From NCBI RefSeq assembly GCF_002269505.1, contig NZ_NQKQ01000006.1, positions 1 through 64,000 of the forward strand: DNA of 64,000 nucleotides. Direction: 5' to 3'. Below the pieces are notes generated by a model. It was given only the letters and a program-made list of their open reading frames with translations, did no database searches and was not told the origin of the DNA. How positions within the stretch are numbered: the first letter of the stretch is position 1; each line of letters begins with the position of its first letter. The DNA is from Pseudomonas fragi. GTDB lineage: Bacteria > Pseudomonadota > Gammaproteobacteria > Pseudomonadales > Pseudomonadaceae. Positions 36,416 through 44,849 of the stretch are shown piece by piece. The translations under genes were made by a program, and so were the position numbers.

Positions 36416-37308
36416 TCACTGTCCTTACTGCGTTTGGCCCGTGGGTGGGCACTGTCGTAGACCGATGCCAGATGCTGGAAATCCAGATGAGTATAGATTT
36501 GCGTGGTTTTGATATCCGCATGCCCGAGCAACTCTTGCACCGCACGCAAGTCCTGGGAGGACTCCAGCAAGTGGCTGGCAAATGAATGACGCAGCATGTG
36601 CGGGTGCAGGTTCTGCCCCAGCTCACGCTCACCGGCAGCCTTGACCCGTATTTGTATTGCCCTGGGCCCAAGGCGCGTACCACGCTGGCTGACGAATACG
36701 GCGTCGTCCTTGGGGTTGGCCAGCACCCGTACTGCCAGCCAGGCCTGGAGCGCCTCACGGGCCTTCCTGCCGACGGGCAGCACGCGGATCTTGCTGCCCT
36801 TGCCGAGCACCTCGACCAGTCCGTCTGCCAGGTCCAGTTGCTCCAGGTTAAGCCCGGTCAACTCCGACAAGCGCAGGCCCGACGAGTAAAACAGCTCCAG
36901 TATGGCCTGGTCGCGCTGGGCCAAAAAATCATCCTCTACGCCTCCCTCCAGCAATTGCAGGGCGCGGTCGGTATCCAGGGTCTTGGGCAGGCGCCGCTCA
37001 CCTTTGGGCGGGGCCAGGCCGTTAGCCGGGTCGTGGTCGCACAGGCCTTCGCGATTGAGGTAATGATAAAGCCCGCGTACTGCTGACAGCAGGCGCGCAA
37101 TGCTGCGCGAGGACTGACCTTGCTGATGCAGGCGCGACACCAGTTGGCGCATGCGCTGGATATCCAGTGCCGCCCAGCCGGAAATTGATTCCTTGGTGCA
37201 AAACGCCAGTACCTTGTTCAGGTCGCGACGGTAGGCCTCAAGCGTATGCGGGGACACCTGGCGCTCACTGCGCAGGTGAATGCAGTAAGCGTCCAGTTGC
37301 CGTTCCAT
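36412..37308 (-). CDS. xerC: Site-specific tyrosine recombinase XerC
   Basis: A 298-residue tyrosine recombinase acting with XerD at dif to resolve chromosome dimers. N-terminal SAM-like domain ([26 protein letters not shown]) and catalytic domain with Arg in [13 protein letters not shown], Lys in [30 protein letters not shown] and [18 protein letters not shown] holding the H-x-x-R and the Tyr nucleophile. Forms an operon with DUF484 and dapF, the usual enterobacterial and pseudomonad arrangement. Confidence 0.96.
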   Translation of the reverse strand: MERQLDAYCIHLRSERQVSPHTLEAYRRDLNKVLAFCTKESISGWAALDIQRMRQLVSRLHQQGQSSRSIARLLSAVRGLYHYLNREGLCDHDPANGLAPPKGERRLPKTLDTDRALQLLEGGVEDDFLAQRDQAILELFYSSGLRLSELTGLNLEQLDLADGLVEVLGKGSKIRVLPVGRKAREALQAWLAVRVLANPKDDAVFVSQRGTRLGPRAIQIRVKAAGERELGQNLHPHMLRHSFASHLLESSQDLRAVQELLGHADIKTTQIYTHLDFQHLASVYDSAHPRAKRSKDSE

Positions 37309-38025
37309 CTAGCGCACCGAGCGCAGCGCGTTGGTAAAGCGCGGTAACACCCGGCCCAGCACTTCGGCGATATAACCGAGGAACAGCGTGCCCACCGAGC
37401 TTTTGTAGTGCTGCGGATCGCGGCTGGCAATCGCCAGCACACCGTGCAACCCCAGATGATTAAGCGCGACTACGGCCGTCGAACCGATTTGCTTGCGCTG
37501 TTCTTCGCCAAACAGGAAGTCCAGCTCATGCTCGCGCAAGCTGCCGCTCACAGTCTTGCCTTCAGTCAACAAGCCACCCAGCGCGCGTTGCGCCTCGGCG
37601 CTGCTGACCCAGCGGCCGACCGGCATCGGGTTATCGCCAAACAGCACCAGGCTGACAAAGGGCACCTGGAAGTCCTGGCGCAGGCTGTCTTCGACGGCGA
37701 TCACCAGCTCTTCGAGACTGGTGGCATCCATCAAGGCCAGATTCAGGCGACGGGTCTTTTCGAACAGGCGGTCGTTGTCACGGGCCACGTCCATCAATTG
37801 CGACAAGCGATGACGCATCTCGATATTGCGCCCGCGCAACAGCTCCAGCTGGCGCTCCACCAAGGATATGGTGTCGCCACGCTGATGCGGAATGCGCAGC
37901 GACAGCAGCAGCTCTTCGCGCTGGGCGAAAAAATCCGGGTGTTCCTGCAGATAATCGGCCACCGTGGTGGCGGCTGAGTTATCCACAGATACGTCGGGTT
38001 CAGCTGACTGCGTCTTGTCGGTCAT
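37309..38025 (-). CDS. DUF484 (YigA-like) protein
   Basis: A 238-residue protein of unknown function placed between dapF and xerC, as in E. coli yigA. The N-terminal part has VADYLQEHPDFFAQREELLLSLRIPHQRGDTISLVERQLELLRGRN, then a predicted coiled coil (residues about 60-85) and a GAF-like domain (LVIAVEDSLRQDFQVPFVSLVLFG ... VVALNHLGLHGVLAIASRDP). It may sense a small ligand. The stop abuts the xerC start with no gap. Confidence 0.9.
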   Translation of the reverse strand: MTDKTQSAEPDVSVDNSAATTVADYLQEHPDFFAQREELLLSLRIPHQRGDTISLVERQLELLRGRNIEMRHRLSQLMDVARDNDRLFEKTRRLNLALMDATSLEELVIAVEDSLRQDFQVPFVSLVLFGDNPMPVGRWVSSAEAQRALGGLLTEGKTVSGSLREHELDFLFGEEQRKQIGSTAVVALNHLGLHGVLAIASRDPQHYKSSVGTLFLGYIAEVLGRVLPRFTNALRSVR

Positions 38026-38038
38026 CGGTTACGCTCGC

Positions 38039-38869
38039 TCATAAACGGACTTGTCCTTCGTAAACACGCATCGCCGGGCCGGTCATGATCACCGAATGGC
38101 CAGGGCCTGCCCACTCGATGGACAAACGGCCACCCGGCAAATCGAGGATCAGCGGTGAATCCATCCAGCCCTGGCTGATCGCAGCCACGGCGGCGGCGCA
38201 AGCCCCGGTACCGCAGGCCTGGGTTTCCCCGGCGCCGCGCTCCCAGACCCGCAGTTGCCCGCGCTGGCGATCGATGACGTGGAGAAAACCGACATTGACC
38301 CGTGCCGGAAAGCGCGGGTGGTGTTCAATTTTTGGTCCCAGCTCGTGCACCGGCGCGGCGTTGATATCGTCAACACGCAGCACCGCATGGGGGTTGCCCA
38401 TTGACACGGCGGCCAGCTCGACGGTCTGCCCGTCGACATCCACTTCATAGCTCAATGCCTGGGCGTCGGCCACGAACGGGATATCTGCTGGAACCAGGCG
38501 CGGCGGGCCCATGTCGACGCTGATTTGCCCATCGCTGCGCACGTTCAGCTCGATAATGCCGCTCTTGGTTTCGACCTTGATCTGGCGCTTGGTGGTCAGG
38601 CGCTTGTCGAGCACAAAGCGCGCAAAGCAGCGCGCCCCGTTACCGCATTGCTCCACTTCGGAACCGTCGGAGTTGAAGATCCGGTAACGGAAGTCCACCT
38701 CCGGGTTGCTCGGTGCTTCAACGATCAATAACTGATCAAAGCCGACACCCGTGTGCCTGTCACCCCATTGCTTGGCATGCTTGGGCAGGATGTGCGCGTG
38801 CTGGCTGACCAGGTCGAGAACCATGAAATCATTGCCCAGGCCGTGCATTTTGGTAAAACGCAGCAACAT
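38039..38869 (-). CDS. dapF: Diaminopimelate epimerase
   Basis: Converts LL- to meso-diaminopimelate for peptidoglycan and lysine. The two catalytic cysteines lie in EQCGNGARC (about residue 73) and [10 protein letters not shown] (about 220). 276 residues is the typical length. The ATG at 38869 is the family start ([15 protein letters not shown]); the upstream extension to 38980 lies in lysA. 4 bp after lysA, so the two are coupled. Confidence 0.97.
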   Translation of the reverse strand: MLLRFTKMHGLGNDFMVLDLVSQHAHILPKHAKQWGDRHTGVGFDQLLIVEAPSNPEVDFRYRIFNSDGSEVEQCGNGARCFARFVLDKRLTTKRQIKVETKSGIIELNVRSDGQISVDMGPPRLVPADIPFVADAQALSYEVDVDGQTVELAAVSMGNPHAVLRVDDINAAPVHELGPKIEHHPRFPARVNVGFLHVIDRQRGQLRVWERGAGETQACGTGACAAAVAAISQGWMDSPLILDLPGGRLSIEWAGPGHSVIMTGPAMRVYEGQVRL

Positions 38870-38873
38870 GGGT

Positions 38874-40121
38874 TTACTCCGGTAGCAGGCTTTCGCCAGC
38901 AAACAACTCGGCAACGGTCTCGCGACGACGCACTTCAAACGCCTGATCGCCATCCACCAGTACTTCGGCGGCGCGGCCACGGGTGTTGTAGTTCGAGCTC
39001 ATGACAAAACCATAGGCACCGGCCGAATGCACGGCTAGCAGATCACCTTCGGCCAGTGCCAACTGGCGGTCTTTGGCCAGGAAATCACCGGTTTCACAGA
39101 TCGGGCCGACGATGTCGTAGGCGCGAGCTTCGCTGTCACGCGGGCGAACTGCAGTCACGTCCATCCAGGCCTGGTACAGGGCCGGGCGGATCAAGTCGTT
39201 CATCGCCGCATCAACGATGGCGAAATCCTTGTGCTCGGTGTGCTTGAGGTACTCGACCTGAGTCAGCAGCACGCCAGCATTGGCCACGATGTAACGACCC
39301 GGCTCGAACACCAGCGCCAGGTCACGCCCGTCGAGGCGCTCACGCACGGCCTTGATGTAATCACCGGCCAGTGGCGGTTCTTCATCGCGATAACGCACAC
39401 CCAGACCGCCACCCAGATCGATGTGGCGCAGGTAGATACCGCAATCGCTCAGACGGTCGATCAACGCCAGCAGGCGGTCGAGAGCGTCGATGAACGGTTC
39501 CAGGGTGGTCAGTTGCGAGCCGATATGGCAATCGACGCCGACCACCTCCAGGTTAGGCAGCTGGGCGGCGCGGATGTACACATCCTCGGCGTCAGCGATG
39601 GCAATGCCGAACTTGTTTTCTTTCAGACCGGTGGAGATGTACGGGTGGGTGCCCGCATCGACGTCCGGGTTGACGCGTAGAGAAATCGGCGCGCGAACGC
39701 CCATTTCGGCGGCCACGACCTGCAGACGCTCAAGCTCTTCGGTGGACTCGACGTTGAAGCAGTGCACGCCCACTTCGAGAGCGCGACGCATGTCGTCACG
39801 GGTCTTGCCGACACCGGAGAACACGATCTTGTCAGCTTGACCGCCAGCGGCCAGCACACGTTCCAGCTCGCCACGGGAGACGATGTCGAAACCGGCGCCA
39901 AGACGGGCCAGGACATTGAGCACGCCCAGGTTGGAGTTGGCCTTGACGGCGAAGCACACCAGATGCGGCATGCCGCTCAGGGCATCGGCGAAAGCATTGT
40001 ATTGCGCCTCGATGTGCGCCCGGGAGTAAACATACGTCGGCGTACCAAAACGCTCGGCAATGGCCGTCAGCGCAACACCTTCGGCGAACAGTTCGCCGCC
40101 CCGGTAATTAAAAGCGTCCAT
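38874..40121 (-). CDS. lysA: Diaminopimelate decarboxylase
   Basis: PLP enzyme making L-lysine from meso-diaminopimelate. The 415 residues contain the PLP lysine in [10 protein letters not shown] (about 59), HIGSQ (about 194), [13 protein letters not shown] and the C-terminal [11 protein letters not shown] with the catalytic cysteine. It belongs to lptM-lysA-dapF-DUF484-xerC-HAD, a compact minus-strand block. 9 bp separate it from lptM upstream. Confidence 0.97.
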   Translation of the reverse strand: MDAFNYRGGELFAEGVALTAIAERFGTPTYVYSRAHIEAQYNAFADALSGMPHLVCFAVKANSNLGVLNVLARLGAGFDIVSRGELERVLAAGGQADKIVFSGVGKTRDDMRRALEVGVHCFNVESTEELERLQVVAAEMGVRAPISLRVNPDVDAGTHPYISTGLKENKFGIAIADAEDVYIRAAQLPNLEVVGVDCHIGSQLTTLEPFIDALDRLLALIDRLSDCGIYLRHIDLGGGLGVRYRDEEPPLAGDYIKAVRERLDGRDLALVFEPGRYIVANAGVLLTQVEYLKHTEHKDFAIVDAAMNDLIRPALYQAWMDVTAVRPRDSEARAYDIVGPICETGDFLAKDRQLALAEGDLLAVHSAGAYGFVMSSNYNTRGRAAEVLVDGDQAFEVRRRETVAELFAGESLLPE

Positions 40122-40130
40122 GGTGTTCCC

Positions 40131-40286
40131 TTATTGGTGCTTGTGCGATTGCGATTGCGACGACTTCGCTTGGTCTTCAGGGGATTTGCTGTCATCGGGA
40201 AGATACAGCGGTCCTTTTTGACCACAGGCAGAAACAAGGCAGGCGACCGCGACGAGCGCAGCAATAGAAGAGATCAGGCGCTTCAT
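40131..40286 (-). CDS. lptM: LptM/YifL-type small lipoprotein
   Basis: A 51-residue lipoprotein: signal peptide MKRLISSIAALVAVACLVSAC with Cys21 as acylated residue, followed by the CGQKGPLYLP motif that defines this family (LppL in Pseudomonas; LptM in E. coli, which helps oxidative maturation of LptD). The tail is short, polar and rich in Ser/Gln/His. It lies immediately upstream of lysA and divergent from cyaY, the usual arrangement. Confidence 0.93.
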   Translation of the reverse strand: MKRLISSIAALVAVACLVSACGQKGPLYLPDDSKSPEDQAKSSQSQSHKHQ

Positions 40287-40489
40287 GGCGAAATCCTTTG
40301 AAAAGCATTAATTGCGCCCGAGTATACCGAGCACCCACCAGCTTGCCTATGCAGCAGAGCGGCCGAGCGTTACGTCCTGTGTGGATGATCAGTGGTAGCG
40401 GGCAGATGGCTGTTATGGGGTTTGCAATCGGCCTGGAGCGCCCGTATCTTGCGAGCTCCGAGCATGACTAGATAATACGAGGTTCCACC

Positions 40490-40822
40490 ATGAGTTTGAC
40501 TGAAGCCCGTTTTCACGATCTGGTCGATGCCACCCAGGAAAATCTGGAAGACATCTTTGACGACTCTGATCTGGATGTAGATGTAGAGAATTCCGCCGGC
40601 ATCCTGACAATCAAGTTCGAAAATGGCAAAGCCCTGATCTTTAGCCGTCAGGCGCCCGTGCTGCAGCTCTGGCTGGCGGCGCCCAGCGGTGGTTTTCACT
40701 TCGACTACGATGAAAAACGCAGTTCGTGGAAGTGCGATAAAAGCGACGAGCTGCTCAGCGAAATGGTTCAACGCCTGACACTGGAACACGCAGGCGCCGA
40801 GCTGGAATTTGAAGAGATCTGA
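40490..40822 (+). CDS. cyaY: Frataxin-like iron donor CyaY
   Basis: A 110-residue frataxin. The acidic first helix (EARFHDLVDATQENLEDIFDDSDLDVDVENSAGIL) supplies the iron-binding ridge and the sheet contains FENGKALIFSRQAPVLQLWLAAPSGGFHFDYD. It regulates iron-sulfur cluster assembly. Divergent from lptM (203-bp shared upstream region) and followed by a DUF1289 gene 2 bp away. Confidence 0.95.
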   Translation: MSLTEARFHDLVDATQENLEDIFDDSDLDVDVENSAGILTIKFENGKALIFSRQAPVLQLWLAAPSGGFHFDYDEKRSSWKCDKSDELLSEMVQRLTLEHAGAELEFEEI

Positions 40823-40824
40823 CA

Positions 40825-41031
40825 GTGACCGCTTCTGCTAAACCCGCAAAACCGCTTTACAGTAACGTCAGCCCGGCAGTGCCGTCCCCATGCATCAGCA
40901 CCTGCCGGCTGGATGAGCACAAAGTCTGCCTGGGCTGTTTTCGCCACGTTGAAGATATTCGCGAGTGGCGCTCGGCAGACGACCAGCGGCGCCGGGTGAT
41001 TTGTGAGCAGGCCCGGCAACGCCAAATCTGA
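40825..41031 (+). CDS. DUF1289 domain protein
   Basis: A 68-residue protein with PSPCISTCRLDEHKVCLGCFRHVEDIREW: the family's four-cysteine pattern C-x3-C-x7-C-x2-C, probably a metal or cluster site. GTG start at 40825, directly after the cyaY stop, so translation is coupled. DUF1289 proteins are of unknown function; the pairing with cyaY may point to iron-sulfur metabolism. Confidence 0.85.
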   Translation: MTASAKPAKPLYSNVSPAVPSPCISTCRLDEHKVCLGCFRHVEDIREWRSADDQRRRVICEQARQRQI

Positions 41032-41137
41032 ACCCCACAAAATCATTAGCCTGGCCCACAGTGCAATTCCCACACGGCTTGTGTATTTATTCTGCTGTGG
41101 TAGTGTCCGGGTTCGCCTCGTACTAACGAGGTTCGTC

Positions 41138-41166
41138 AAAACCCCGCCATTTTCCGGCGGGGTTTT
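41138..41166 (+). terminator. Intrinsic terminator between DUF1289 and rnk
   Basis: AAAACCCCGCC and GGCGGGGTTTT arms around ATTTTCC. A smaller hairpin CCTCG/CGAGG lies just before it (41117-41132). It ends the cyaY operon or attenuates rnk, since a weak promoter-like TTGTGT/TAGTGT pair lies upstream at 41079/41101. Confidence 0.8.
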
Positions 41167-41201
41167 GCTTTTTCGTGCAGAAAAAAGGAGTCTGCCAGGT
41201 C

Positions 41202-41615
41202 ATGAGCACACCAACCCCACTCATCCTCACCCGCCTGGACGTACAGCGTCTGGAGCAATTGATCGACAGCTTGCCAGAAACGACTCCTGGTATTGAGGCA
41301 CTGCAAGCCGAACTCGATCGCGCCGAAACCATCGTTGGCCACGAAGAAGTGCCTGCAGGCGTCGTGACCATGAACTCCCGTGTGCATTGTCGCGAAGAAA
41401 GCAGTGGCAAGGACTACCACCTGACGCTGGTATACCCGAAAGACGCCAACGCCGACGAAGGCAAAGTGTCGATTCTGGCCCCTGTGGGCAGTGCGTTGCT
41501 GGGACTGCAAGTCGGCCAGCACATCAACTGGCCTGCTCCGGGTGGCAAGACCCTCAAGCTGGAACTGCTTGAAGTGGAATACCAGCCAAAAGCAGCAAGC
41601 GATTTCAGCGCTTAA
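41202..41615 (+). CDS. rnk: Nucleoside diphosphate kinase regulator Rnk (GreA/GreB C-terminal-like)
   Basis: A 137-residue protein: an N-terminal coiled-coil-like helix pair and a C-terminal FKBP-like GreA/GreB domain (RVHCREESSGKDYHLTLVYPKDANADEGKVSILAPVGSALLGL). Rnk binds RNA polymerase without cleavage factor activity and affects nucleoside diphosphate kinase and alginate in P. aeruginosa. Start at 41202 follows AAGGAG and MSTPTPLIL matches the family start. Converges on the shortened cyaA, whose stop is 20 bp away. Confidence 0.92.
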   Translation: MSTPTPLILTRLDVQRLEQLIDSLPETTPGIEALQAELDRAETIVGHEEVPAGVVTMNSRVHCREESSGKDYHLTLVYPKDANADEGKVSILAPVGSALLGLQVGQHINWPAPGGKTLKLELLEVEYQPKAASDFSA

Positions 41616-41635
41616 GACCTTCCAGATCAGTCATG

Positions 41636-42883
41636 TCACAGCGCAGGCGCTTGTTCGTCACGGGCAAACTGACGCAATGACCGGTAGCTGACGCTTAGCT
41701 CCCGGGCCAGGGCCCGACGCTCATGACTGACCTGCTGCGCTGGCCATTGCGAGCGATTGTCGAGCATTGCCAGGTACTCCTCATCCCATCCCCACTCGCG
41801 GGTCAGGTGCTTGAGTAACCGCCGCTGCCACAGCATGCCTGCCTCGCCATTGCTCAACTTGTGGCCGACCTTCAGGTACAGGCTGCGGCGAACCAGCTCC
41901 AGTCGCTGCAACTCGCCGCGGCCCTTGAGGTAGCGCTCAATACGTCGGTAAACCACCACGTAGGGGTCCATCTCATCAAGGTCCAGTTGATTGTCGTAGA
42001 CCCTTTGTTTGAAGACCAGGCTCAGACAGTTCACCTGCGGGTGCTCGCTGGCGTACACCTCAATCAGCAACAACTTGAGCAGCGACTTGTACGGCGATTC
42101 AATACCCTTGAACAGTTGCCACAGCCCGGCGCCTAAAAATTCGCCGGGGGCGATATGGGCCAGATGGCCAAGATCAATGGTTTGGTCGCGATCGATCATC
42201 CCCGCGGTCAATAACCCGCAGGCGAACTCAGCGTACCGCGCCTCTTCCTGCACTGGCACCCACCACCACATCGGTGTGCGCCCGGCGAGCCAGATGGCGG
42301 TGCGGTAAAATTCGTCGAGCAACAACCTCTGCCGTGGTTCACCGCCCTCGTCGTTGCGCAATTGAGCATCGATCAGAAAGAAGTGTGCCTCACAGCCCTG
42401 ACTGGTCGCCCAGGCTTCCAGGCGTCGGCATTTTTTGCGCAAGGCCGACACTGCAGCATTACTCAAGTCCGGAGCGAGGCAAACCCACACGTCCATATCG
42501 CTTTGCGCGGTTTGGGCCAATGTGCCGAGGCTGCCCATCAAAAAAAGCCCGTGGATAGGTTGTGACTGGCAAACGCTGCCCATGCTGCAAGAAAAGTCGT
42601 TAATCAGATGACGGGCAGCGGCGAGGGCAAGTGCATCAGGTTTATAACCCGACACCCCGGCCGGAGTGCAGTCCGACACATAGCCGGGCAAGAGCGGGTG
42701 ATTGATATGGAATAACAGCGCCAACAGGTTCAGCAGCGCTTGCTGGCGTGGGGCCAGCCCCTCCACCGCCCGGGCCAGGCGGCCATTATTGACGTTCAAA
42801 AAGCGCCCACGCAGCTTCTGGAGAAACTGGTGTTCAGTTCCCTCGTTCAGTGCCGGTGGAGATATGTGTGCCCGCGGAATCAT
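41636..42883 (-). CDS. cyaA: Class I adenylate cyclase, shortened to the N-terminal catalytic half
   Basis: Makes cAMP from ATP. Full-length Pseudomonas CyaA is about 950 residues; this frame is 415 and ends with TGA 20 bp from the rnk stop, so the C-terminal half is absent, not merely frame-shifted. The N-terminus is intact and includes the nucleotidyltransferase motif GSLGTLAQTAQSDMDVWVC (about residues 117-135), SRL-type segments and EWGWDEEYLAMLDNRSQWP and ELSVSYRSLRQFARD near the end. Known E. coli work shows the N-terminal part carries catalysis and the C-terminal part glucose-linked control, so activity without normal regulation is possible. Alternatively it is decaying. Confidence 0.82.
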   Translation of the reverse strand: MIPRAHISPPALNEGTEHQFLQKLRGRFLNVNNGRLARAVEGLAPRQQALLNLLALLFHINHPLLPGYVSDCTPAGVSGYKPDALALAAARHLINDFSCSMGSVCQSQPIHGLFLMGSLGTLAQTAQSDMDVWVCLAPDLSNAAVSALRKKCRRLEAWATSQGCEAHFFLIDAQLRNDEGGEPRQRLLLDEFYRTAIWLAGRTPMWWWVPVQEEARYAEFACGLLTAGMIDRDQTIDLGHLAHIAPGEFLGAGLWQLFKGIESPYKSLLKLLLIEVYASEHPQVNCLSLVFKQRVYDNQLDLDEMDPYVVVYRRIERYLKGRGELQRLELVRRSLYLKVGHKLSNGEAGMLWQRRLLKHLTREWGWDEEYLAMLDNRSQWPAQQVSHERRALARELSVSYRSLRQFARDEQAPAL

Positions 42884-42916
42884 TAATCGTGCAGATCCCG
42901 AGGGCTGGGCGTGGCG

Positions 42917-43165
42917 TCAGGCAACTTCTTTGGATTCAACAAGAATCGACAACAGTACTTGGACACTCTCAGCAGCATCACGTCCCAGGCTTGTCAGGTA
43001 GCCGCCATCCGGTTGGTCAATCAGTTTTTTCTCAAACAGGCGCTGCGCCGCGGCGACTTTTTCTGGCGCGGCATGTTGATGAATCTTCAGGCCCTCAAGG
43101 GTACTTTCCAAGTCAAACAGTGCAAGGACTTCCAGTTCGGCAACCAACTCAGGGGTAAACGACAT
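42917..43165 (-). CDS. TIGR02647 family protein
   Basis: An 82-residue protein of the TIGR02647 family, restricted mostly to Pseudomonas and relatives. It is mostly helical, starting MSFTPELVAELEVLALFDL, with TSLGRDAAESVQVLLSIL near the C-terminus; it looks like a small winged-helix-type DNA-binding fold but no function is known. It lies 33 bp upstream of cyaA on the same strand, as PA5271 does, and is the last gene of the P. aeruginosa-like order. Confidence 0.82.
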   Translation of the reverse strand: MSFTPELVAELEVLALFDLESTLEGLKIHQHAAPEKVAAAQRLFEKKLIDQPDGGYLTSLGRDAAESVQVLLSILVESKEVA

Positions 43166-43285
43166 AAAGACTCCAGACTATGCAGGAAAAGACGACAGCC
43201 GCTCTAAGGTGATCCCACTTGTGCTGTCTGTCCAGCAACAGTTCCACCTTTGTAATACAGCCTGCCGTTATAAGGCAGTTGGAGT

Positions 43286-43364
43286 GTAGTCGCTGCCGAG
43301 GCACGAAGGCTGCGAGCTTTTGATTTTTACGCGCTCGCAGCCTTCGTGCCTCGGCAGCGACTAC
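43286..43364. repeat. Palindromic intergenic repeat, family A copy 5
   Basis: GTAGTCGCTGCCGAGGCACG and CGTGCCTCGGCAGCGACTAC are perfect 20-bp complements, extended through AAGGCTGCGAGC/GCTCGCAGCCTT to about 32 bp per arm, with a loop of about 15 bp. It lies in the 332-bp gap between divergent genes. Confidence 0.9.
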
Positions 43365-43402
43365 AGGCGACGGGACCGTTTTGAGCTTTCAGTTATATAA
43401 AC

Positions 43403-43427
43403 ATTCTTAAATAGTATTTTTAAGAAT
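43403..43427. promoter_or_regulatory. Perfect dyad upstream of oscA (candidate sulfur-regulator site)
   Basis: Arms ATTCTTAAA (43403-43411) and TTTAAGAAT (43419-43427) around a 7-bp centre, about 70 bp upstream of the oscA start. The AT-rich sequence and the sulfate-operon context suggest a CysB-type binding site, but CysB sites are loosely defined, so this is inference. Confidence 0.45.
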
Positions 43428-43497
43428 ATCCGCACCTCACTACTATTGCCCCTACGCCAGCAACCCTGTCGGCACCCCATTTTTCAGGAGCAGCACC

Positions 43498-43680
43498 ATG
43501 AGCGCATCTCTGCGTAGCGTTGACGGCCAGGACGAAGCAACCATCCTGCGGGAAATCCAGAGCGCGCTGCGAGACCTGCGCTTTGGTGCTGTGGAGATCA
43601 CTGTGCATAACGCGCAAGTGGTGCAGATCGAACGCAAAGAAAAATTCCGCCTGCAAAACCCGAGTCAGAAAAACGCCTGA
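43498..43680 (+). CDS. oscA: Sulfur starvation response protein OscA (DUF2292)
   Basis: A 60-residue protein with the DUF2292 core ILREIQSALRDLRFGAVEITVHNAQVVQIERKEKFRL. This is the OscA type, induced in sulfur limitation and needed for use of organosulfur compounds in some Pseudomonas. GGAGCAGCACC precedes the ATG. It leads the sbp-cysTWA operon, where the same gene order is found as PA0284-PA0280. A hairpin at 43688 separates it from sbp and may set lower expression downstream. Confidence 0.85.
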   Translation: MSASLRSVDGQDEATILREIQSALRDLRFGAVEITVHNAQVVQIERKEKFRLQNPSQKNA

Positions 43681-43687
43681 ATCGTTC

Positions 43688-43711
43688 AAGCGCATTCACC
43701 TGAGTGCGCTT
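43688..43711 (+). promoter_or_regulatory. Hairpin between oscA and sbp
   Basis: AAGCGCA and TGCGCTT arms with a 10-nt loop. No T run follows, so partial termination or mRNA processing and stabilisation is more likely than full termination. Confidence 0.4.
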
Positions 43712-43745
43712 AATAAAAATTAAAAAATGCTTTGGAGCCTCACCT

Positions 43746-44759
43746 ATGTCCCTACGCCGTTACGCTTTGGCCGCGCTGGCCAGTGCCATTTTTGCTGGCT
43801 CCGCTGTAGCCAAAGATTACGAGTTGTTGAACGTTTCCTACGATCCAACCCGCGAGCTGTACCAGGATTACAACACTGAATTCACCAATTTCTGGAAAGC
43901 CAGCCACCCCGGCGACAACGTCAAAATCCAGCAATCCCACGGCGGTTCGGGCAAACAGGCCCGCGGCGTGGTCGACGGCCTGCGTGCCGACGTCGTGACC
44001 CTGGCCCTGGCCGGTGACATCGACGAAATCGCCAAACTCAACAAAGGCTCGCTGCCGGAAAACTGGCAGACCCGCCTGCCGGACGCCAGCACCCCGTACA
44101 CCTCGACCATCGTGTTCCTGGTGCGCAAGGGCAACCCTAAAGGCATCAAGGACTGGGGCGACCTGACCAAGGACGGTGTATCAGTCATTACCCCGAATCC
44201 TAAAACCAGCGGCGGCGCGCGCTGGAACTTCCTTGCAGCCTACGCTTACGGCCTGAAAGCCAACGGCGGCGACGAAGAAAAAGCCAAAGAATACGTAAAA
44301 ACCCTGTTCAAACACGTGCCAGTACTGGACACCGGTGCACGCGGTTCGACCATTACCTTCGTCAACAACGGTCAGGGTGACGTGTTGCTGGCCTGGGAGA
44401 ACGAAGCATTCCTGGCACTCAAGGAAGACGGCGGCACCGATAAATTCGACATCGTCGTACCTTCTCTGTCGATCCTGGCTGAGCCGCCAGTGGCTGTAGT
44501 CGACAAGAACGCCGAGAAAAAGGGCAACACCGAAATTGCCAAAGCCTACCTCGAACACCTGTACAGCCCGGCCGGCCAGGAAATTGCTGCAAAGAATTTC
44601 TACCGCCCGCGTGACGCAGCAGTCGCTGCCAAGTACGCACAGCAGTTTCCGAAACTGGAGCTTGTGACTATCGACAAAGACTTCGGTGGCTGGAAAACTG
44701 CGCAGCCGAAATTTTTCAATGACGGTGGTGTGTTCGACCAGATCTACCAGGCGCAGTAA
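43746..44759 (+). CDS. sbp: Sulfate/thiosulfate-binding periplasmic protein
   Basis: A 337-residue solute-binding protein with signal peptide [24 protein letters not shown]. The conserved [17 protein letters not shown] segment after the cleavage site is typical of sulfate-binding Sbp/CysP. The sulfate pocket segments [31 protein letters not shown] and [13 protein letters not shown] are present. Feeds the CysTWA permease encoded downstream in the same operon. The start at 43746 avoids the hydrophilic extension of the frame. Confidence 0.94.
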   Translation: MSLRRYALAALASAIFAGSAVAKDYELLNVSYDPTRELYQDYNTEFTNFWKASHPGDNVKIQQSHGGSGKQARGVVDGLRADVVTLALAGDIDEIAKLNKGSLPENWQTRLPDASTPYTSTIVFLVRKGNPKGIKDWGDLTKDGVSVITPNPKTSGGARWNFLAAYAYGLKANGGDEEKAKEYVKTLFKHVPVLDTGARGSTITFVNNGQGDVLLAWENEAFLALKEDGGTDKFDIVVPSLSILAEPPVAVVDKNAEKKGNTEIAKAYLEHLYSPAGQEIAAKNFYRPRDAAVAAKYAQQFPKLELVTIDKDFGGWKTAQPKFFNDGGVFDQIYQAQ

Positions 44760-44803
44760 CCTGTGGGGCGCGGCCTTTGGCCTCGCTGAAAGCTAGAACA
44801 TAG

Positions 44804-44826
44804 AGCCCGCGACTGAGTTGCGGGCT
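44804..44826 (+). promoter_or_regulatory. Hairpin between sbp and cysT
   Basis: AGCCCGC and GCGGGCT arms around a 9-nt loop, 23 bp before the cysT start. No T run. Such hairpins often protect the 3' end of the more abundant binding-protein mRNA. Confidence 0.5.
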
Positions 44827-44849
44827 TCGTGCGTTAACCAAGGACTCTT

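Noticed and set aside
41615..41640. Frameshift as cause of the short cyaA
   Set aside because: Only 20 bp separate its stop from the rnk stop, so no hidden C-terminal half exists on this strand; a deletion explains it better.
43286..43364. CRISPR or phage attachment site
   Set aside because: The repeats are single inverted pairs scattered in intergenic gaps, not direct repeats with regular spacers, and no integrase other than XerC or phage gene adjoins.
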